A stretch of DNA of 64,000 bases from an uncultured Ruminococcus sp. (GCA_900545285.1 UQYK01000003.1:1-64000); one strand, 5' to 3'; counted from the first letter of the stretch, positions 52,547 through 62,580 are shown. Numbers and translations are program-made. The notes: generated from the letters alone by a model not told the origin.

Positions 52547-52608
52547 TCCTGTGTTTCGGTGTGTGCCCGGCTGATCGGGAAACGCGCCGGGGTACAGGAT
52601 GTTTTTTT
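52547..52608 (+). terminator. Possible terminator between secG and rnr
   Basis: TCCTGT (52547-52552) pairs with ACAGGA (52594-52599) over a GC-rich inner hairpin, followed by GTTTTTTT. It may attenuate transcription into rnr. Confidence 0.5.
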
Positions 52609-52790
52609 GCCGGGAATTTTTTTCGGTTTCCGGTGTTCCGGATAGATTGCAGCTGGCGGCAATGGGTCTGCCGGCTGCGCGGCGCTTTCTGTATGCTCCA
52701 TGAAACGGAGGTGGGAAGCGCACTTGTTGGAAAAGAAGGAAGAGAGAAAGAGGATGCCGCACAGGGCGGCGAAGAGAAAGGAATGGATTT

Positions 52791-54950
52791 ATGGCAAATA
52801 CGCAATTTGGCGGTGCAGAGAGCATCGACAGCTATCGCAAGAAGATTCTGACAATTCTGAAAAAGAACGGCCGTACCCCGCTCAGTGACCGGGATCTGGC
52901 GACAAAGTGCCGTACCAACCGGGGCGGTGCTGCCAATTTTCGGAAGGCAGTAGAAGAACTCTGCAAGGAAGGTGCCATTTGTGAGCGACGCCGGGGCTAT
53001 GTTTCTTCGGCCAATATGGGATATTATCCGGCCACAATCGTTCGTCTGAGCCGCACATTCGGCTTTGCACGGCCGGAGGAAGAGGGCGCCGCTGACGTCT
53101 TTATTCCGGGCAAATTTTTACAGGGTGCCATGACAAAAGACCGGGTGCTCATCGGAAATATTCCCTCCCGGAGCGGAAAGCCAGAGGGTGAAGTCCTGGC
53201 AATTCTGGAGGAAGCCGACAATCGCCTGACTGGTGTTATTGTCAATGAGGACGGCCGGCTGATGTTCCGGGCAGACACAATGTCCAAGACACCGATTCAG
53301 ATTCAGCGCAAGGATAGCGTGCTGTATGAGGAAGGGCAGAAGGTTCTGGCAGAGGTGGTATACCGCGGACACCGCCACGCAGAGCACAAGGTGAAGATTG
53401 TATTCAGCTTTGGTGCTTCTACCCGTGCCAGCGTCTGTGCCGAAGCCATGGTTGCGCTGCGCGGCGTAACTGAGGAGTTCCCGGAAGAGGTGATTCGGCA
53501 GGCAGATGAAATTGCCAACGCACCGATTCCTAAGGAGGCCTATGAAACACGGCTGGATCTGCGCAGCACACCGATTTTTACCATTGACAGCGCCCATTCC
53601 AAGGATCTGGACGATGCTGTTTCTCTGGAAAAGACAGAGAACGGCTATCGGCTGGGCGTGCATATTGCAGATGTTTCCCATTATGTACAGCCGAAAACAC
53701 CGCTGGATGAAGAGGCACTCCGCCGGGGCACCAGCATTTATTATGCCGATCATGTAATTCCCATGCTGCCGAAGAGCCTGTCAAACGGGGTGTGTTCTCT
53801 GAATCCCTGTGAAGATCGTCTGGCTTTCTCTGCCCTGATGGAACTGGATGAGAATGGGGAAATCGTTTCCTATCAGTTCCGGAAAACCATCATTCGTTCT
53901 GCGGTAAAAGGCGTTTACAGCGAAGTAAACGAGATCTTAGCAGGCACCGCAGCCCCGGAACTGCTGGATAAGTACAAGGACGTTATCCACATGATTCCCC
54001 TGATGAATGAACTGTGCGATATCCGCCTGCGGGAGCGGAAGCGCCGGGGCGCACCGGAACTGGAAACAGCAGAAGGCGCGTTGATTCTCAATGATGAAGG
54101 CGTTTGTGTCGATGTTGTGGCACGGCAGCGCGGCAAGAGCGAATGCATCGTAGAAGAAATGATGCTCCTGGCCAATGAAGCCGCTGCAAAAATGGCACGG
54201 GAAAAGAATCTGCCCTTTGTCTATCGGATTCATGACAAGCCCACACCGGAAAAGATTGAAAAGCTGGAACACGTTCTGCTGCGTCTGGGCGTTGAGGTAC
54301 CGGTATTTACAGATATCAAGCCGCGTCACCTGGCAGAAATCCTGGACGGCGCACGGGGCACAGATCTCTATCCGGTACTGAATGTTATGGTGCTGCGCTC
54401 TATGGCAAAGGCTGCCTATAGCCCGGAACCGATCGGACATTTTGGTCTGGCACTGGCGGATTATGCCCACTTTACCTCTCCCATCCGGCGTTATCCGGAT
54501 CTGGCAATTCACCGGATTCTCAGCAGCTACTGCGAAAATCCGGATGCCGGCGAGATGCAGAAGCGCTACGGCACCTTTGTTGCCGATGCTGCAACCCAGT
54601 CCAGCGAAACCGAAGTACAGGCAATTATGATTGAGCGTGACTGCGATGACTGCTACAAGGCAGAATATATGCAGCAGCATTTGGGTGAGATCTTTGACGG
54701 CATTGTTGCCGGTGTGACAGACTTCGGCTTTTATGTGGCTCTGCCGAATACGGTAGAAGGTCTGGTACATGTGGCTTCTCTGCCGGACAGCGACTGGATC
54801 AATGATGACAGCATCGCCTTCCGGGAAGAGCAGGGAGACAAGTGCTATCGCCTGGGTGATACCGTTCGGGTACAGTGCACTAAAATCGATGTCAACAGCG
54901 GCAATGTAGACTTTGCACTGGTAGAAGAAAATCAGGAAGCCGCTTCCTGA
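52791..54950 (+). CDS. rnr: Ribonuclease R
   Basis: 3'-5' exoribonuclease that degrades structured RNA and takes part in tmRNA-linked decay. 719 residues: N-terminal winged-helix domain (about 10-75), cold-shock domains (about 80-230), RNB catalytic domain with FTIDSAHSKDLDDAVSL (about 263-279) holding the magnesium-binding Asp residues and HFTSPIRRYPDLAIHR (about 563-578), and a C-terminal S1 domain (about 635-712). GAGAAAGGAATG precedes the ATG. The usual next gene smpB is not here. Confidence 0.96.
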   Translation: MANTQFGGAESIDSYRKKILTILKKNGRTPLSDRDLATKCRTNRGGAANFRKAVEELCKEGAICERRRGYVSSANMGYYPATIVRLSRTFGFARPEEEGAADVFIPGKFLQGAMTKDRVLIGNIPSRSGKPEGEVLAILEEADNRLTGVIVNEDGRLMFRADTMSKTPIQIQRKDSVLYEEGQKVLAEVVYRGHRHAEHKVKIVFSFGASTRASVCAEAMVALRGVTEEFPEEVIRQADEIANAPIPKEAYETRLDLRSTPIFTIDSAHSKDLDDAVSLEKTENGYRLGVHIADVSHYVQPKTPLDEEALRRGTSIYYADHVIPMLPKSLSNGVCSLNPCEDRLAFSALMELDENGEIVSYQFRKTIIRSAVKGVYSEVNEILAGTAAPELLDKYKDVIHMIPLMNELCDIRLRERKRRGAPELETAEGALILNDEGVCVDVVARQRGKSECIVEEMMLLANEAAAKMAREKNLPFVYRIHDKPTPEKIEKLEHVLLRLGVEVPVFTDIKPRHLAEILDGARGTDLYPVLNVMVLRSMAKAAYSPEPIGHFGLALADYAHFTSPIRRYPDLAIHRILSSYCENPDAGEMQKRYGTFVADAATQSSETEVQAIMIERDCDDCYKAEYMQQHLGEIFDGIVAGVTDFGFYVALPNTVEGLVHVASLPDSDWINDDSIAFREEQGDKCYRLGDTVRVQCTKIDVNSGNVDFALVEENQEAAS

Positions 54951-54987
54951 GTGTATCTGAAACAATAGAAAATCCATTTCAAAATAC

Positions 54988-55047
54988 AAAAAACGGATGC
55001 CATCGTTCCGGCAGCAGGGTTCTGCGCGGTGATGGCATCCGTTTTTT
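54988..55047. terminator. Bidirectional terminator after rnr
   Basis: AAAAACGGATGCCATC (from 54989) pairs with GATGGCATCCGTTTTTT (to 55047), shared by the two converging genes. Confidence 0.9.
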
Positions 55048-55058
55048 ACGTTTTGTAC

Positions 55059-55421
55059 TTAGTCCTCGGCGGCGGTGCTGTCGGCAGTGCCGGAACGGAA
55101 AGCTTTCCGGCCTTCCTCTGCATAGCCCTCAATCATTTCCTGTGTAATCACCGGGCTGCCCCATGCGGTTTCATAGGATTCCACAGAGCCGTCTCCCCAC
55201 TGCTCAATCCAGTCTCCGCAGGATTCAAAGGTATTGCCCAGATTGATGCCGATTCCCATATCCTGCACCAGCGCAGTTGTGGAGATATCGCGCATTTCCG
55301 GTACTTTTGTTTCAGCAGAAGCGGATTCCGGCGCGGCAGAATCCGCAGAATTGCTGCATCCGGAAAAGGCACAGAGCAGTGCAGCGGTAATGAAGAGAGA
55401 AAAGAGTTGTTTTCCCAGCAT
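55059..55421 (-). pseudogene. Truncated GH5 endoglucanase remnant with lipoprotein signal
   Basis: 120 residues. Signal peptide with lipobox FSGC (Cys about 22) and a Ser/Ala/Glu-rich spacer, then the exact opening of a family 5 cellulase: MRDISTTALVQDMGIGINLG (about 43-62), NTFESCGDWI, YETAWGSPVITQEMIEGY (about 83-100). The reading stops soon after, where GH5 enzymes continue with GFKxVRIPV and about 250 more residues including both catalytic Glu. The last residues (RKAFRSGTADSTAAED) are unrelated and no further GH5 sequence follows before the terminator. It still has a promoter, binding site and terminator. Either a decayed gene or a small lipoprotein reusing the fragment; no hydrolase activity is expected. 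Confidence 0.75.
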
Positions 55422-55479
55422 GATTTTTGCAGTCCTCCTGATTGAAAAAGATACGGTGTCTTAAAACATGTTCTTCTAC

Positions 55480-55509
55480 AGTATACCATAAAGTGTGCAG
55501 AAACTGCAA
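55480..55509 (-). promoter_or_regulatory. Promoter of the GH5 remnant
   Basis: On the minus strand TTGCAG (55504-55509), 18 bases, TATACT (55480-55485). Confidence 0.6.
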
Positions 55510-55544
55510 TATCTATTTGTGTCAAAAAAACTGGCAAAACACAG

Positions 55545-55578
55545 AAAGGCCGCTGCTTTTGAAAAACAGCGGCCTTTT
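55545..55578 (-). terminator. Terminator after ftsH copy 2
   Basis: AAAGGCCGCTG (55545-55555) pairs with CAGCGGCCTTT (55567-55577); A-rich side faces the minus-strand gene end. Confidence 0.75.
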
Positions 55579-55614
55579 CAGAAGGGGAATTTGCAGATTT
55601 TGTGATGTGTGAAA

Positions 55615-57459
55615 TTATGCTTCTTCTTGCTGTGTGATCAGCGGACGATTGAGAATCTGCATAAATTCATCACCTGTGATTGTCTCATGTTCGTACAGAT
55701 ACTTAGCGATTTCGTGAAGTTTTGCCATATTCGATTGCAGCAGTTCTGTTGCACGGTCGTACTGTCCCTGGATAATTTCTGAGATCTTCTTATCAATCTT
55801 GGTCTGTGTCTCCATAGAGCAGCTAAGGCTGGAGTCACCGCCCAGATATTGATTTTGCATGGATTCCATGGTCACCATACCGAATTCCGAGCTCATGCCG
55901 AAGCGGCTGACCATCGCATGTGCCAGCTTTGTGGCCTGTTCAATATCGTTGGAAGCCCCCGTTGTGATTTCGTGGAAAATCAACGCTTCTGCGGCGCGTC
56001 CGCCGGTGAGGGTAGCAATCTTGTTTTCCAGTTCGGTTTTTGTCATCAGGAAGTGCTCGTCTTCCTCTACCTGCATAGTGTAGCCCAGCGCGCCGGAGGT
56101 ACGGGGAATAATGGTGATTTTCTGTACCGGTGCCGACTGTGACTGAAGCGCAGCCACCAGTGCATGTCCCACTTCGTGGTAGGAGACAGTGAGTTTTTCC
56201 TTGTTGGAAAGCACCCGGTTTTTCTTTTGATATCCGGCAATTACGACTTCCACGCTTTCCATCAGATCTTCCTGTGTTGCACAGGAGCGCCCCAGACGCA
56301 CGGCACGGAGTGCCGCTTCGTTAATAATATTTGCCAGCTCTGCGCCGGATGCTCCGGCAGCTGTCCGGGCAATGGCACCAAAATCCACGTTTCCGGCCAG
56401 CTTGATCTTTTTGGCATGTACTTTCAGAATATCAATTCTGCCCTGCAAATCCGGCAGTTCTACCGGAATCCGGCGGTCAAACCGTCCCGGACGAAGCAGC
56501 GCCGGATCGAGAGATTCCGGACGGTTGGTAGCAGCCAGAATGACAACGCCCTTAGAACCATCAAAGCCGTCCATTTCGGTCAGCAGCTGGTTCAGCGTCT
56601 GTTCCCGTTCGTCATTGCCGCCCATCTGTCCGCCGTCACGCTTTTTGCCGATGGTGTCGATTTCATCGATAAAGACGATACAGGGAGCCTTTTCGTTGGC
56701 TTGTTTAAACAAATCCCGGACTTTTGCAGCACCCATACCCACGAACATTTCTACAAATTCCGAACCGGAAATGGAGAAGAAGGGGACATTGGCTTCGCCG
56801 GCAACAGCCTTTGCCAGAAGGGTTTTACCAGTACCCGGAGGGCCTACCAGCAGCGCGCCTTTCGGCATGGAGGCGCCGATTTCCTTGTAGCGGTCGGGGC
56901 GATGGAGAAAATCCACGATTTCTGCCAGCAGTTCCTTGGCTTCCTCTTCGCCGGCAACATCGCTGAACTTGATTCCTGTTGTGGATTTAACATAGACCTT
57001 GGCGTTGCTTTTTCCCATGCCGAACATCATGGAGCCTTCGCCGCCGCCCATGCGCTGTGCCATTTTTTTGCTGAAGAAGTGGAACACCAGCACCATCAGT
57101 GCAATCGGCAGGATATAGCTGATCAGAATATACAGAATCGGGCTGGTGCCGCTGTCGATCTTCGATTCAAACTTTGCGCCGGAATCATACAGCCGTGTGA
57201 TTAAGTCCTTGTCCTCCATCACGCCGGTGCGGTAGAGCTTTTTTTCCGATTTATCCGTAAATGTGATCTGGCTGGATTCAATTTGTACAGAGCCGATTTC
57301 TTTGTTCTCCGTCATGGAAATAAAGGTATCATAGCTGACCTCTTCCACCCGGTGGTTAAACAGATTGGGAAAGACAAAGGCCTGTAACAGCATGAAAATG
57401 CATAAGGCAATTACCCAAAAGGAAATATAAGACTTTCGGTTCTTTTTTGGTTCTTCCAT
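55615..57459 (-). CDS. ATP-dependent zinc metalloprotease FtsH (copy 2)
   Basis: 614-residue paralogue of the gene at 21187-23130. Two membrane segments (about 13-30 and 106-124), AAA module with GPPGTGKT (about 206-213), Walker [10 protein letters not shown] (about 265) and zinc site HEVGH (about 430), where the usual Ala is Val but the three metal-site residues remain. It has its own promoter at 57714-57742 with a leader of about 250 bases. The ATG at 57459 follows AAAGGAGAC; a reading from 57534 is not supported. A specialised role beside housekeeping FtsH is inferred. Confidence 0.94.
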   Translation of the reverse strand: MEEPKKNRKSYISFWVIALCIFMLLQAFVFPNLFNHRVEEVSYDTFISMTENKEIGSVQIESSQITFTDKSEKKLYRTGVMEDKDLITRLYDSGAKFESKIDSGTSPILYILISYILPIALMVLVFHFFSKKMAQRMGGGEGSMMFGMGKSNAKVYVKSTTGIKFSDVAGEEEAKELLAEIVDFLHRPDRYKEIGASMPKGALLVGPPGTGKTLLAKAVAGEANVPFFSISGSEFVEMFVGMGAAKVRDLFKQANEKAPCIVFIDEIDTIGKKRDGGQMGGNDEREQTLNQLLTEMDGFDGSKGVVILAATNRPESLDPALLRPGRFDRRIPVELPDLQGRIDILKVHAKKIKLAGNVDFGAIARTAAGASGAELANIINEAALRAVRLGRSCATQEDLMESVEVVIAGYQKKNRVLSNKEKLTVSYHEVGHALVAALQSQSAPVQKITIIPRTSGALGYTMQVEEDEHFLMTKTELENKIATLTGGRAAEALIFHEITTGASNDIEQATKLAHAMVSRFGMSSEFGMVTMESMQNQYLGGDSSLSCSMETQTKIDKKISEIIQGQYDRATELLQSNMAKLHEIAKYLYEHETITGDEFMQILNRPLITQQEEA

Positions 57460-57713
57460 ATACTGTCTCCTTTTCGTGCAGTATAAGAGCTTGTATCCGC
57501 CGCGAAAGGCATGCGCAGCAGCAGATGGGTACAAGTCCTGAAATCTTCCGGCATCTGCGGCCGGAAATATTGGTGGTAAAGCGCTTTTTCACAGCGCCGC
57601 TTTTGGATATAATCGATTGTTCCGGAATACTTGTCCATACAGGTGTTTTGCATTCCTCCCGGAAATACAAAACATCCACGAAAACATAAGAACGAGAACG
57701 GATTATGTGGATT

Positions 57714-57742
57714 ATTATAGCACACTTTTTTGTTGGATGCAA
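57714..57742 (-). promoter_or_regulatory. Promoter of ftsH copy 2
   Basis: On the minus strand TTGCAT (57737-57742), 17 bases, TATAAT (57714-57719). The leader between it and the start (57460-57710) shows no gene. Confidence 0.8.
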
Positions 57743-57806
57743 GCGGAGATTGTGAAAGTTTCATGATAGCTTAGAAGCGTCGTATTCCCTGGCTGCCGCG
57801 CCGAAT

Positions 57807-58304
57807 TTACGGTGCCAGAAACATGCCGAACCGGGGCGGCCAGAGAGAACAGATGCCGAAGCACACGGCAACCGCTGCAAAGAGCAGCACGCCGATCCAA
57901 TCCCGTTTCGGAGTGCACCTTTGAAAATTGCGCCAGGTATATCGGGCAGTGACCGTTGTTCCCAACAGAAATACCAGAATATCCGCCGGGAGAAAGTTTG
58001 TGCCGCAAATGCCGGTATACGTATAAAATAGTGCGAGAATCGTAAGCATCCCCAGAACAGTTCCCTGAAACCGCCTCAGAACATAACCGGGATAGCGGTG
58101 GCCAATCCAGAGATATTCCCAGATGGTGTATGCCAGAGAGGGGAAAAACAGGAGCTTTAAATGTTCCCAGGTGCTTTCGCTGATTGCAGAGTACAGGCCG
58201 ACTACGCGGTTTTCCTGTGTCCACGCATAGAGAAAATGCAAAAGTGTGCCAGCAATTACGGTAAAGCACCATCCCAGCCACACACTGCGCTGAAATTCCT
58301 TCAT
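57807..58304 (-). CDS. Hypothetical membrane protein
   Basis: 165 residues with five hydrophobic segments (about 9-24, 48-62, 75-95, 98-117 and 136-155). The conserved-looking block AISESTWEHLKLLFFPSLAY (about 39-58) suggests a family of small Firmicute membrane proteins (possibly DUF6512, not certain). The ATG at 58304 follows GAGGTG by about 9 bases; the reading from 58385 adds an unlikely N-terminus. Function unknown. Confidence 0.7.
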   Translation of the reverse strand: MKEFQRSVWLGWCFTVIAGTLLHFLYAWTQENRVVGLYSAISESTWEHLKLLFFPSLAYTIWEYLWIGHRYPGYVLRRFQGTVLGMLTILALFYTYTGICGTNFLPADILVFLLGTTVTARYTWRNFQRCTPKRDWIGVLLFAAVAVCFGICSLWPPRFGMFLAP

Positions 58305-58364
58305 AGTGTCAATCACCTCTGCTGTTATTTTATGCAGAAAAAGGAAAAACTTGCAGCGCAGCAT

Positions 58365-58401
58365 AGAAAAAGCGTCAGCAAACAAAAATTTACTGACGCT
58401 T
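58365..58401 (-). terminator. Terminator of the lipoprotein gene
   Basis: AAGCGTCAG (58370-58378) pairs with CTGACGCTT (58393-58401); on the minus strand it runs into TTTTTC. Confidence 0.82.
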
Positions 58402-58433
58402 CAAAAGAAGATACGTTGTGTGAATGGGCAAAA

Positions 58434-59171
58434 TCAGCCCATAACGCCGTAAACATCGCCCCGTTCTGTCACCAGAATTTCCAGGTCACTCATAATGGAA
58501 ATGGCTTCGCCGCTGCTGTTTTTGCCAGTGATGTTGAGCACAACATCATAGAGTGCATCGGTGTCCTGCTTCAGCTGTGTGGTAAAGTCCTCGCCCAGCA
58601 CCTGGGTAAAGGCGCTGAGGTATTCTTCCACAAAGTCTGTATCGGTATCATAGTTGGCGGCAAGCGCTTCATCAGCCATGGACATTTCGATTGCAGTGAT
58701 GCTGCAATCGTCTGTGCCGGCAGCGCTGATCAGACTCTGATGGTACATTTCCATGCTGGTTTCCATGCCGTATCCATACTGTTCCTGGAGCATCTTTTCC
58801 GTTGCAGTCTGATAATCGGAGTCCAGATTTGCCGTGTAGAGATCATAGTTTTGTGTTTCAATGGCGTAGAAATAGGTGGCGATGGTTTTTGCCATCGCAT
58901 CCGGAATGACGTTGCTGTCATAGTCCAGCTGATAGTTCATATCTGCGGGATCTGATTCCGTGACCGGCTCTGCTGTGTCGTCGGAATTGTCAGCGTTTGT
59001 ATCCGTTGCCACGGGAACAGCATCGCTCTCACTGCTGTCAGACTGCGCGGACTTCGAAGAAGCCTCCGAGCTGGAAGCCTTGTCCTCTGTATTGCCGCAG
59101 GCGGACAGAGAAAGTGCCATGCAGACGGCCAGAAATACAGCCGGGAATTTGGTTCGGATTTGTTGTAACAT
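58434..59171 (-). CDS. Acidic lipoprotein, unknown function
   Basis: 245 residues. Signal peptide with lipobox LSAC (Cys about 25), then a Ser/Asp/Glu-rich spacer (about 28-75) and a folded domain (about 90-245) with an alpha/beta pattern: AMAKTIATYFYAIETQNYDL (about 92-111) and the ending ISIMSDLEILVTERGDVYG. This resembles DUF5105-like or NTF2-like extracellular lipoproteins of Ruminococcus, but I cannot name the family with confidence. It follows the BspA-like gene by 25 bases, probably in one transcript; GAAAGGAA precedes the ATG. Confidence 0.75.
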   Translation of the reverse strand: MLQQIRTKFPAVFLAVCMALSLSACGNTEDKASSSEASSKSAQSDSSESDAVPVATDTNADNSDDTAEPVTESDPADMNYQLDYDSNVIPDAMAKTIATYFYAIETQNYDLYTANLDSDYQTATEKMLQEQYGYGMETSMEMYHQSLISAAGTDDCSITAIEMSMADEALAANYDTDTDFVEEYLSAFTQVLGEDFTTQLKQDTDALYDVVLNITGKNSSGEAISIMSDLEILVTERGDVYGVMG

Positions 59172-59196
59172 AGAAACAGGTTCCTTTCTGCTGCAA

Positions 59197-59874
59197 TCAG
59201 CTCAGCGGCTGGGTGGCAATTCCGTTTGCGTTGGCCCAGGTCTCAATGGCAGAGCCGGCAGGACAGGTGATTGTAACGGCAAGGGGTGCGCTGCCTTCCA
59301 CCAGTCCCCAGCGGTCATAGGCCAGAGAAGGGTTGGCAACTGTCAAACTGGTAAGGCTGGCACAGCCGGTAAAGGCCTCTTCCAGCACAGTGGAAACGGC
59401 TTCCGGAAGGGTCAGACTGGTGAGGGCACTGCATCCGGCAAAGGCGGCACGGTCAATCTGTGCCACGGTTTCCGGGATGTTGATCGTAGTCAGCGAGCCG
59501 CAGTCCATAAAGGCACTTTCTCCGATTTCGGTCAGGCCATGGGGCAGGGTCACGTTGGTGAGATCCCAGTTGGCTTCAAAGGCGTGATCTGCAATGGCGG
59601 AGACTACATAATTATCCAAGGTGGCCGGAATGTTCAGATCGGTATCTGTTCCGTTGTACCCGGTAATAGAAACGGTGCCGTCATCGTTCATCTGATAGTT
59701 GAATACATTTGTTTCCGGTGCGGTGTCACTGCTTGCTGCGGCGCTGCTTTCTGCCGCAGTTGTGCTGTCGGCAGATGAGCTGCTGCTTGTGTCATTGCCG
59801 CATCCGGCAGCGGTCACAGCGAACGCTGCCGTCAAAAGTGCAGCCCAGAGTGCTTTTTTCCAAAATTGTTTCAT
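59197..59874 (-). CDS. BspA-type leucine-rich-repeat lipoprotein
   Basis: 225 residues. Signal peptide with lipobox AAGC (Cys about 25), a Ser/Thr/Ala-rich spacer (about 28-55), then LRR_5/BspA repeats of about 23 residues, for example LTNVTLPHGLTEIGESAF, LTTINIPETVAQIDRAAF and LTSLTLPEAVSTVLEEAF (about 105-175). Such proteins are surface-exposed and bind other cells or surfaces. It is followed by the acidic lipoprotein gene. GAGAGGAATTC precedes the ATG. Confidence 0.85.
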   Translation of the reverse strand: MKQFWKKALWAALLTAAFAVTAAGCGNDTSSSSSADSTTAAESSAAASSDTAPETNVFNYQMNDDGTVSITGYNGTDTDLNIPATLDNYVVSAIADHAFEANWDLTNVTLPHGLTEIGESAFMDCGSLTTINIPETVAQIDRAAFAGCSALTSLTLPEAVSTVLEEAFTGCASLTSLTVANPSLAYDRWGLVEGSAPLAVTITCPAGSAIETWANANGIATQPLS

Positions 59875-59942
59875 GTTTGAATTCCTCTCTTGGACGGGGG
59901 AATACAGAATTCTGTCAGATAAAATAACAGATTCTGATGGAT

Positions 59943-61766
59943 TTACTTGATTTTTCCGCGCATCTTTGCACGCTGCTGGTTGCTCAGAATCTGCTTGCGG
60001 ATTCGCAGAGATTTCGGTGTGACCTCCAGCAGTTCATCGTCTGCCAGGAATTCCAGGCAGTCTTCCAGGCTCAGATTGCGGGGTGGTACCAGACGCAGTG
60101 CATCGTCACTGCCGCTGGCACGGGTATTGGTCAGGTGCTTCCGCTTGCAGACATTTACTACCAGGTCTTCTGCCTTGGGAGAAGCGCCGACAACCATGCC
60201 TTCATAAACCGAAACGCCTGCGCCGATAAACAGCGAGCCGCGCTCCTGGGCGTTAAACAGACCGTAGGTGACTGCTTCGCCGGTTTCAAAGGAAATCAGG
60301 GAACCAGTGCTGCGGCGGGGAATATCCCCCTTATACGGTGCATATTCATAGAATACGCTGCTCATAATGCCTTCGCCCTTGGTGTCGGTCAGGAACTCAC
60401 TCTTATAACCGAACAGACCACGGGACGGAATCAGGAATGTCAGACGGGTACGGCTGCCCTGGGGATGCATGTCCTGAAGCTCTGCCTTACGGGAACCCAG
60501 CTTTTCCATAACGGAACCTACACATTCCTCCGGCACGTCAATAGACAGCTCTTCAATCGGTTCATACCGTTTGCCGTCTACTTCATGGTACAGGACACGA
60601 GGGGTAGAAACGCCCAGCTCATAGCCTTCCCGGCGCATATTTTCAATCAGAATGGACAGGTGCATTTCACCTCTGCCGGCAACGCGGAATGCGTCTGTAC
60701 TCTCGGTTTCGGTCACACGCAGAGAAACGTCCCGGAGCAGTTCCCGCATCAGACGGTCACGCAGCTGACGGGAGGTGACAAACTTGCCTTCCTGACCGGC
60801 AAATGGGCTGTCATTAACGCTGAATGTCATTTCCACAGTCGGCTCGCTGATCTTGGTGAACGGCAGCGGCTCGAAGCATTCCGGCGCACATACGGTGTCG
60901 CCGATGGAGATATTTTCAATACCGCTGATCCAGACGATGTCGCCTACAGTAGCAGACTCTGCCGGAACACGCTGCAAGCCCTGAATCTGGAGCAGGGAGA
61001 CAATCTTGTTGCGGCGTGTGTTTTCCGGATCGTGATAATTGCCCAGCAGTACCTGCTGTCCCACCTGGATGGTACCGCGCTCAATGCGGCCGATGCCGAT
61101 TCTGCCTACATATTCATTATAGTCAATGGAGGAAATCAGCATCTGGAGCGGCTCGTCCGGGTTGCCCTCCGGCGGATTGACATAGGACATAATGGTATCA
61201 AACAGAGGCTTCAAATCCTTGCCTTCGCCGTGCGGCTCAAAGCTTGCCGTACCTGCACGGCCGGAGCAGTACAGGAACGGTGTGTTTTCCAGCTGCTCTT
61301 CGCTGGCATCCAGATCCATCAGCAGTTCCAGAACCTCATCTGCAATTTCATCCAGACGTGCGTCCGGACGGTCAATTTTGTTGACAACAACAATAATTTT
61401 CAGGTTCATTTCCAGTGCCTTGGACAGAACGAACCGTGTCTGCGGCATCGGGCCTTCTGCAGCATCTACCAGCAGGATTGCGCCGTCTACCATACTGAGG
61501 ACACGTTCTACCTCGCCGCCGAAGTCAGCGTGTCCCGGTGTGTCAATGATATTGATTTTGGTGTCGCCGTAGCGAACGGAGGTGTTCTTTGCCAGAATGG
61601 TAATGCCGCGCTCCCGTTCCAGGTCGTTGGAGTCCATGACACGTTCTGCGACTGCCTGGTTTTCCCGGAATACGCCGCCCTGCTTCAGCATTTCGTCTAC
61701 CAGGGTTGTCTTGCCGTGGTCAACGTGGGCGATAATGGCAACATTTCTTAAATCTTCTCGTACCAT
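59943..61766 (-). CDS. typA: GTP-binding protein TypA/BipA
   Basis: Ribosome-associated translational GTPase needed for growth under stress and cold. 607 residues, usual length. G1 AHVDHGKTT (about 13-21), effector region [21 protein letters not shown] (about 75-88), NKID (about 132-135); then domain II, EF-G-like domains III and V, and the family C-terminus with [28 protein letters not shown] precedes the ATG. A perfect hairpin lies 26 bases upstream. Confidence 0.97.
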   Translation of the reverse strand: MVREDLRNVAIIAHVDHGKTTLVDEMLKQGGVFRENQAVAERVMDSNDLERERGITILAKNTSVRYGDTKINIIDTPGHADFGGEVERVLSMVDGAILLVDAAEGPMPQTRFVLSKALEMNLKIIVVVNKIDRPDARLDEIADEVLELLMDLDASEEQLENTPFLYCSGRAGTASFEPHGEGKDLKPLFDTIMSYVNPPEGNPDEPLQMLISSIDYNEYVGRIGIGRIERGTIQVGQQVLLGNYHDPENTRRNKIVSLLQIQGLQRVPAESATVGDIVWISGIENISIGDTVCAPECFEPLPFTKISEPTVEMTFSVNDSPFAGQEGKFVTSRQLRDRLMRELLRDVSLRVTETESTDAFRVAGRGEMHLSILIENMRREGYELGVSTPRVLYHEVDGKRYEPIEELSIDVPEECVGSVMEKLGSRKAELQDMHPQGSRTRLTFLIPSRGLFGYKSEFLTDTKGEGIMSSVFYEYAPYKGDIPRRSTGSLISFETGEAVTYGLFNAQERGSLFIGAGVSVYEGMVVGASPKAEDLVVNVCKRKHLTNTRASGSDDALRLVPPRNLSLEDCLEFLADDELLEVTPKSLRIRKQILSNQQRAKMRGKIK

Positions 61767-61792
61767 AACTTCTCTTCCTCTTTCTCATGTCA

Positions 61793-61819
61793 GAGCATTC
61801 CAGTGTGCGGAGAATGCTC
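61793..61819 (-). promoter_or_regulatory. Hairpin in the typA leader
   Basis: GAGCATTC (61793-61800) and GAATGCTC (61812-61819) form a perfect 8-bp stem shortly before the typA binding site, with no T run. It may affect translation or mRNA stability. I found no clear promoter for typA; it lies between here and the tRNA terminator. Confidence 0.45.
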
Positions 61820-61929
61820 AGGATTTAAAAAGAACTGCCGTTTCTGTCTGAAAGCTTGCTCGCATTTTGAGGCAGCTGACAAAAGGCACTTCTTTTTCTT
61901 GGTATCTACAAGACCATACACATGAAATC

Positions 61930-61970
61930 GAAAAAAAGAACAGGCAAACTCCCGAAGAGTCTGCCTGTTC
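61930..61970 (-). terminator. Terminator of the tRNA-Thr/tRNA-Tyr transcript
   Basis: GAACAGGCA (61938-61946) pairs with TGCCTGTTC (61962-61970); on the minus strand it is followed by seven T. Confidence 0.88.
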
Positions 61971-61972
61971 TC

Positions 61973-62057
61973 TGGTGGGGGAGGACGGATTCGAACCATC
62001 GAAGCAAGAAGCAACAGATTTACAGTCTGCCCCCTTTGGCCACTCGGGAACTCCCCC
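61973..62057 (-). tRNA. tRNA-Tyr (anticodon GTA)
   Basis: 85 bases on the minus strand with the CCA end encoded. Acceptor GGGGGAG (62057-62051) pairs with CTCCCCC (61983-61977), discriminator A. The anticodon loop reads CTGTAAA, the variable arm is long as in bacterial tRNA-Tyr, and the T loop GGTTCGAATCC is present. Confidence 0.95.
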
Positions 62058-62084
62058 AAATTACATATGTAGGTTGTAGAATAT

Positions 62085-62160
62085 TGGAGCTGGTGGACGG
62101 ACTCGAACCCCCGACCTGCTGATTACAAATCAGCTGCTCTACCAACTGAGCTACACCAGC
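62085..62160 (-). tRNA. tRNA-Thr (anticodon TGT)
   Basis: 76 bases on the minus strand with the CCA end encoded. Acceptor GCTGGTG (62160-62154) pairs with CACCAGC (62095-62089), discriminator T. The anticodon stem GCTGA/TCAGC encloses TTTGTAA, giving TGT. It lies 27 bases before tRNA-Tyr in the same transcript. Confidence 0.95.
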
Positions 62161-62175
62161 GCTGCAACGATAATT

Positions 62176-62204
62176 ATTATAGCACATGTCCACCCTACTG
62201 TCAA
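62176..62204 (-). promoter_or_regulatory. Promoter of the tRNA operon
   Basis: On the minus strand TTGACA (62199-62204), 17 bases, TATAAT (62176-62181); perfect consensus. Confidence 0.88.
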
Positions 62205-62580
62205 GCATTTTATTTTTGAAATGTGATAAATAAAGTTTTGCGAATCCAAACAGACTAAAAGCAACGTACAGTATACACATATTGCTCTGATGTATTCTTT
62301 TGAAAAAATAAAATAAAACCGAGCGAAAATCGGATCGTGTATAAAAAGCGCGAAAATCGTCTGCCTTTGCGGTGAAAATCCGCAAAAAAGTTCCAGAGGG
62401 GATGCAATTCTTCAAAGGCATATTCGCCTTATACATTATAATAGAAAAACAACAGCCGGAATGCCTTTTGGGGCTATATCGATACGCAAAAATGTCCCGG
62501 CTTTTCTGAAAAAAACATTTCTGCTTGTCGTTTGCTTCACATTTCAAACCATACTCACGCAATTTTCACCAAAAAATCAG
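62205..62580. other. Intergenic stretch between the tRNA operon and glmS
   Basis: No supportable gene. A TATAAT-like box near 62436-62441 is followed by AGCCGG...CCGGCTTTTCT (about 62453-62507), which looks like a hairpin with a short T run and could mark a small transcript, but its -35 is poor. TTTGCGG/CCGCAAA near 62367-62387 is a hairpin without a T run. Confidence 0.4.

Noticed and set aside
59937..61751. 604-residue open frame on the plus strand opposite typA
   Set aside because: Antisense shadow of typA; no binding site and no recognisable product.
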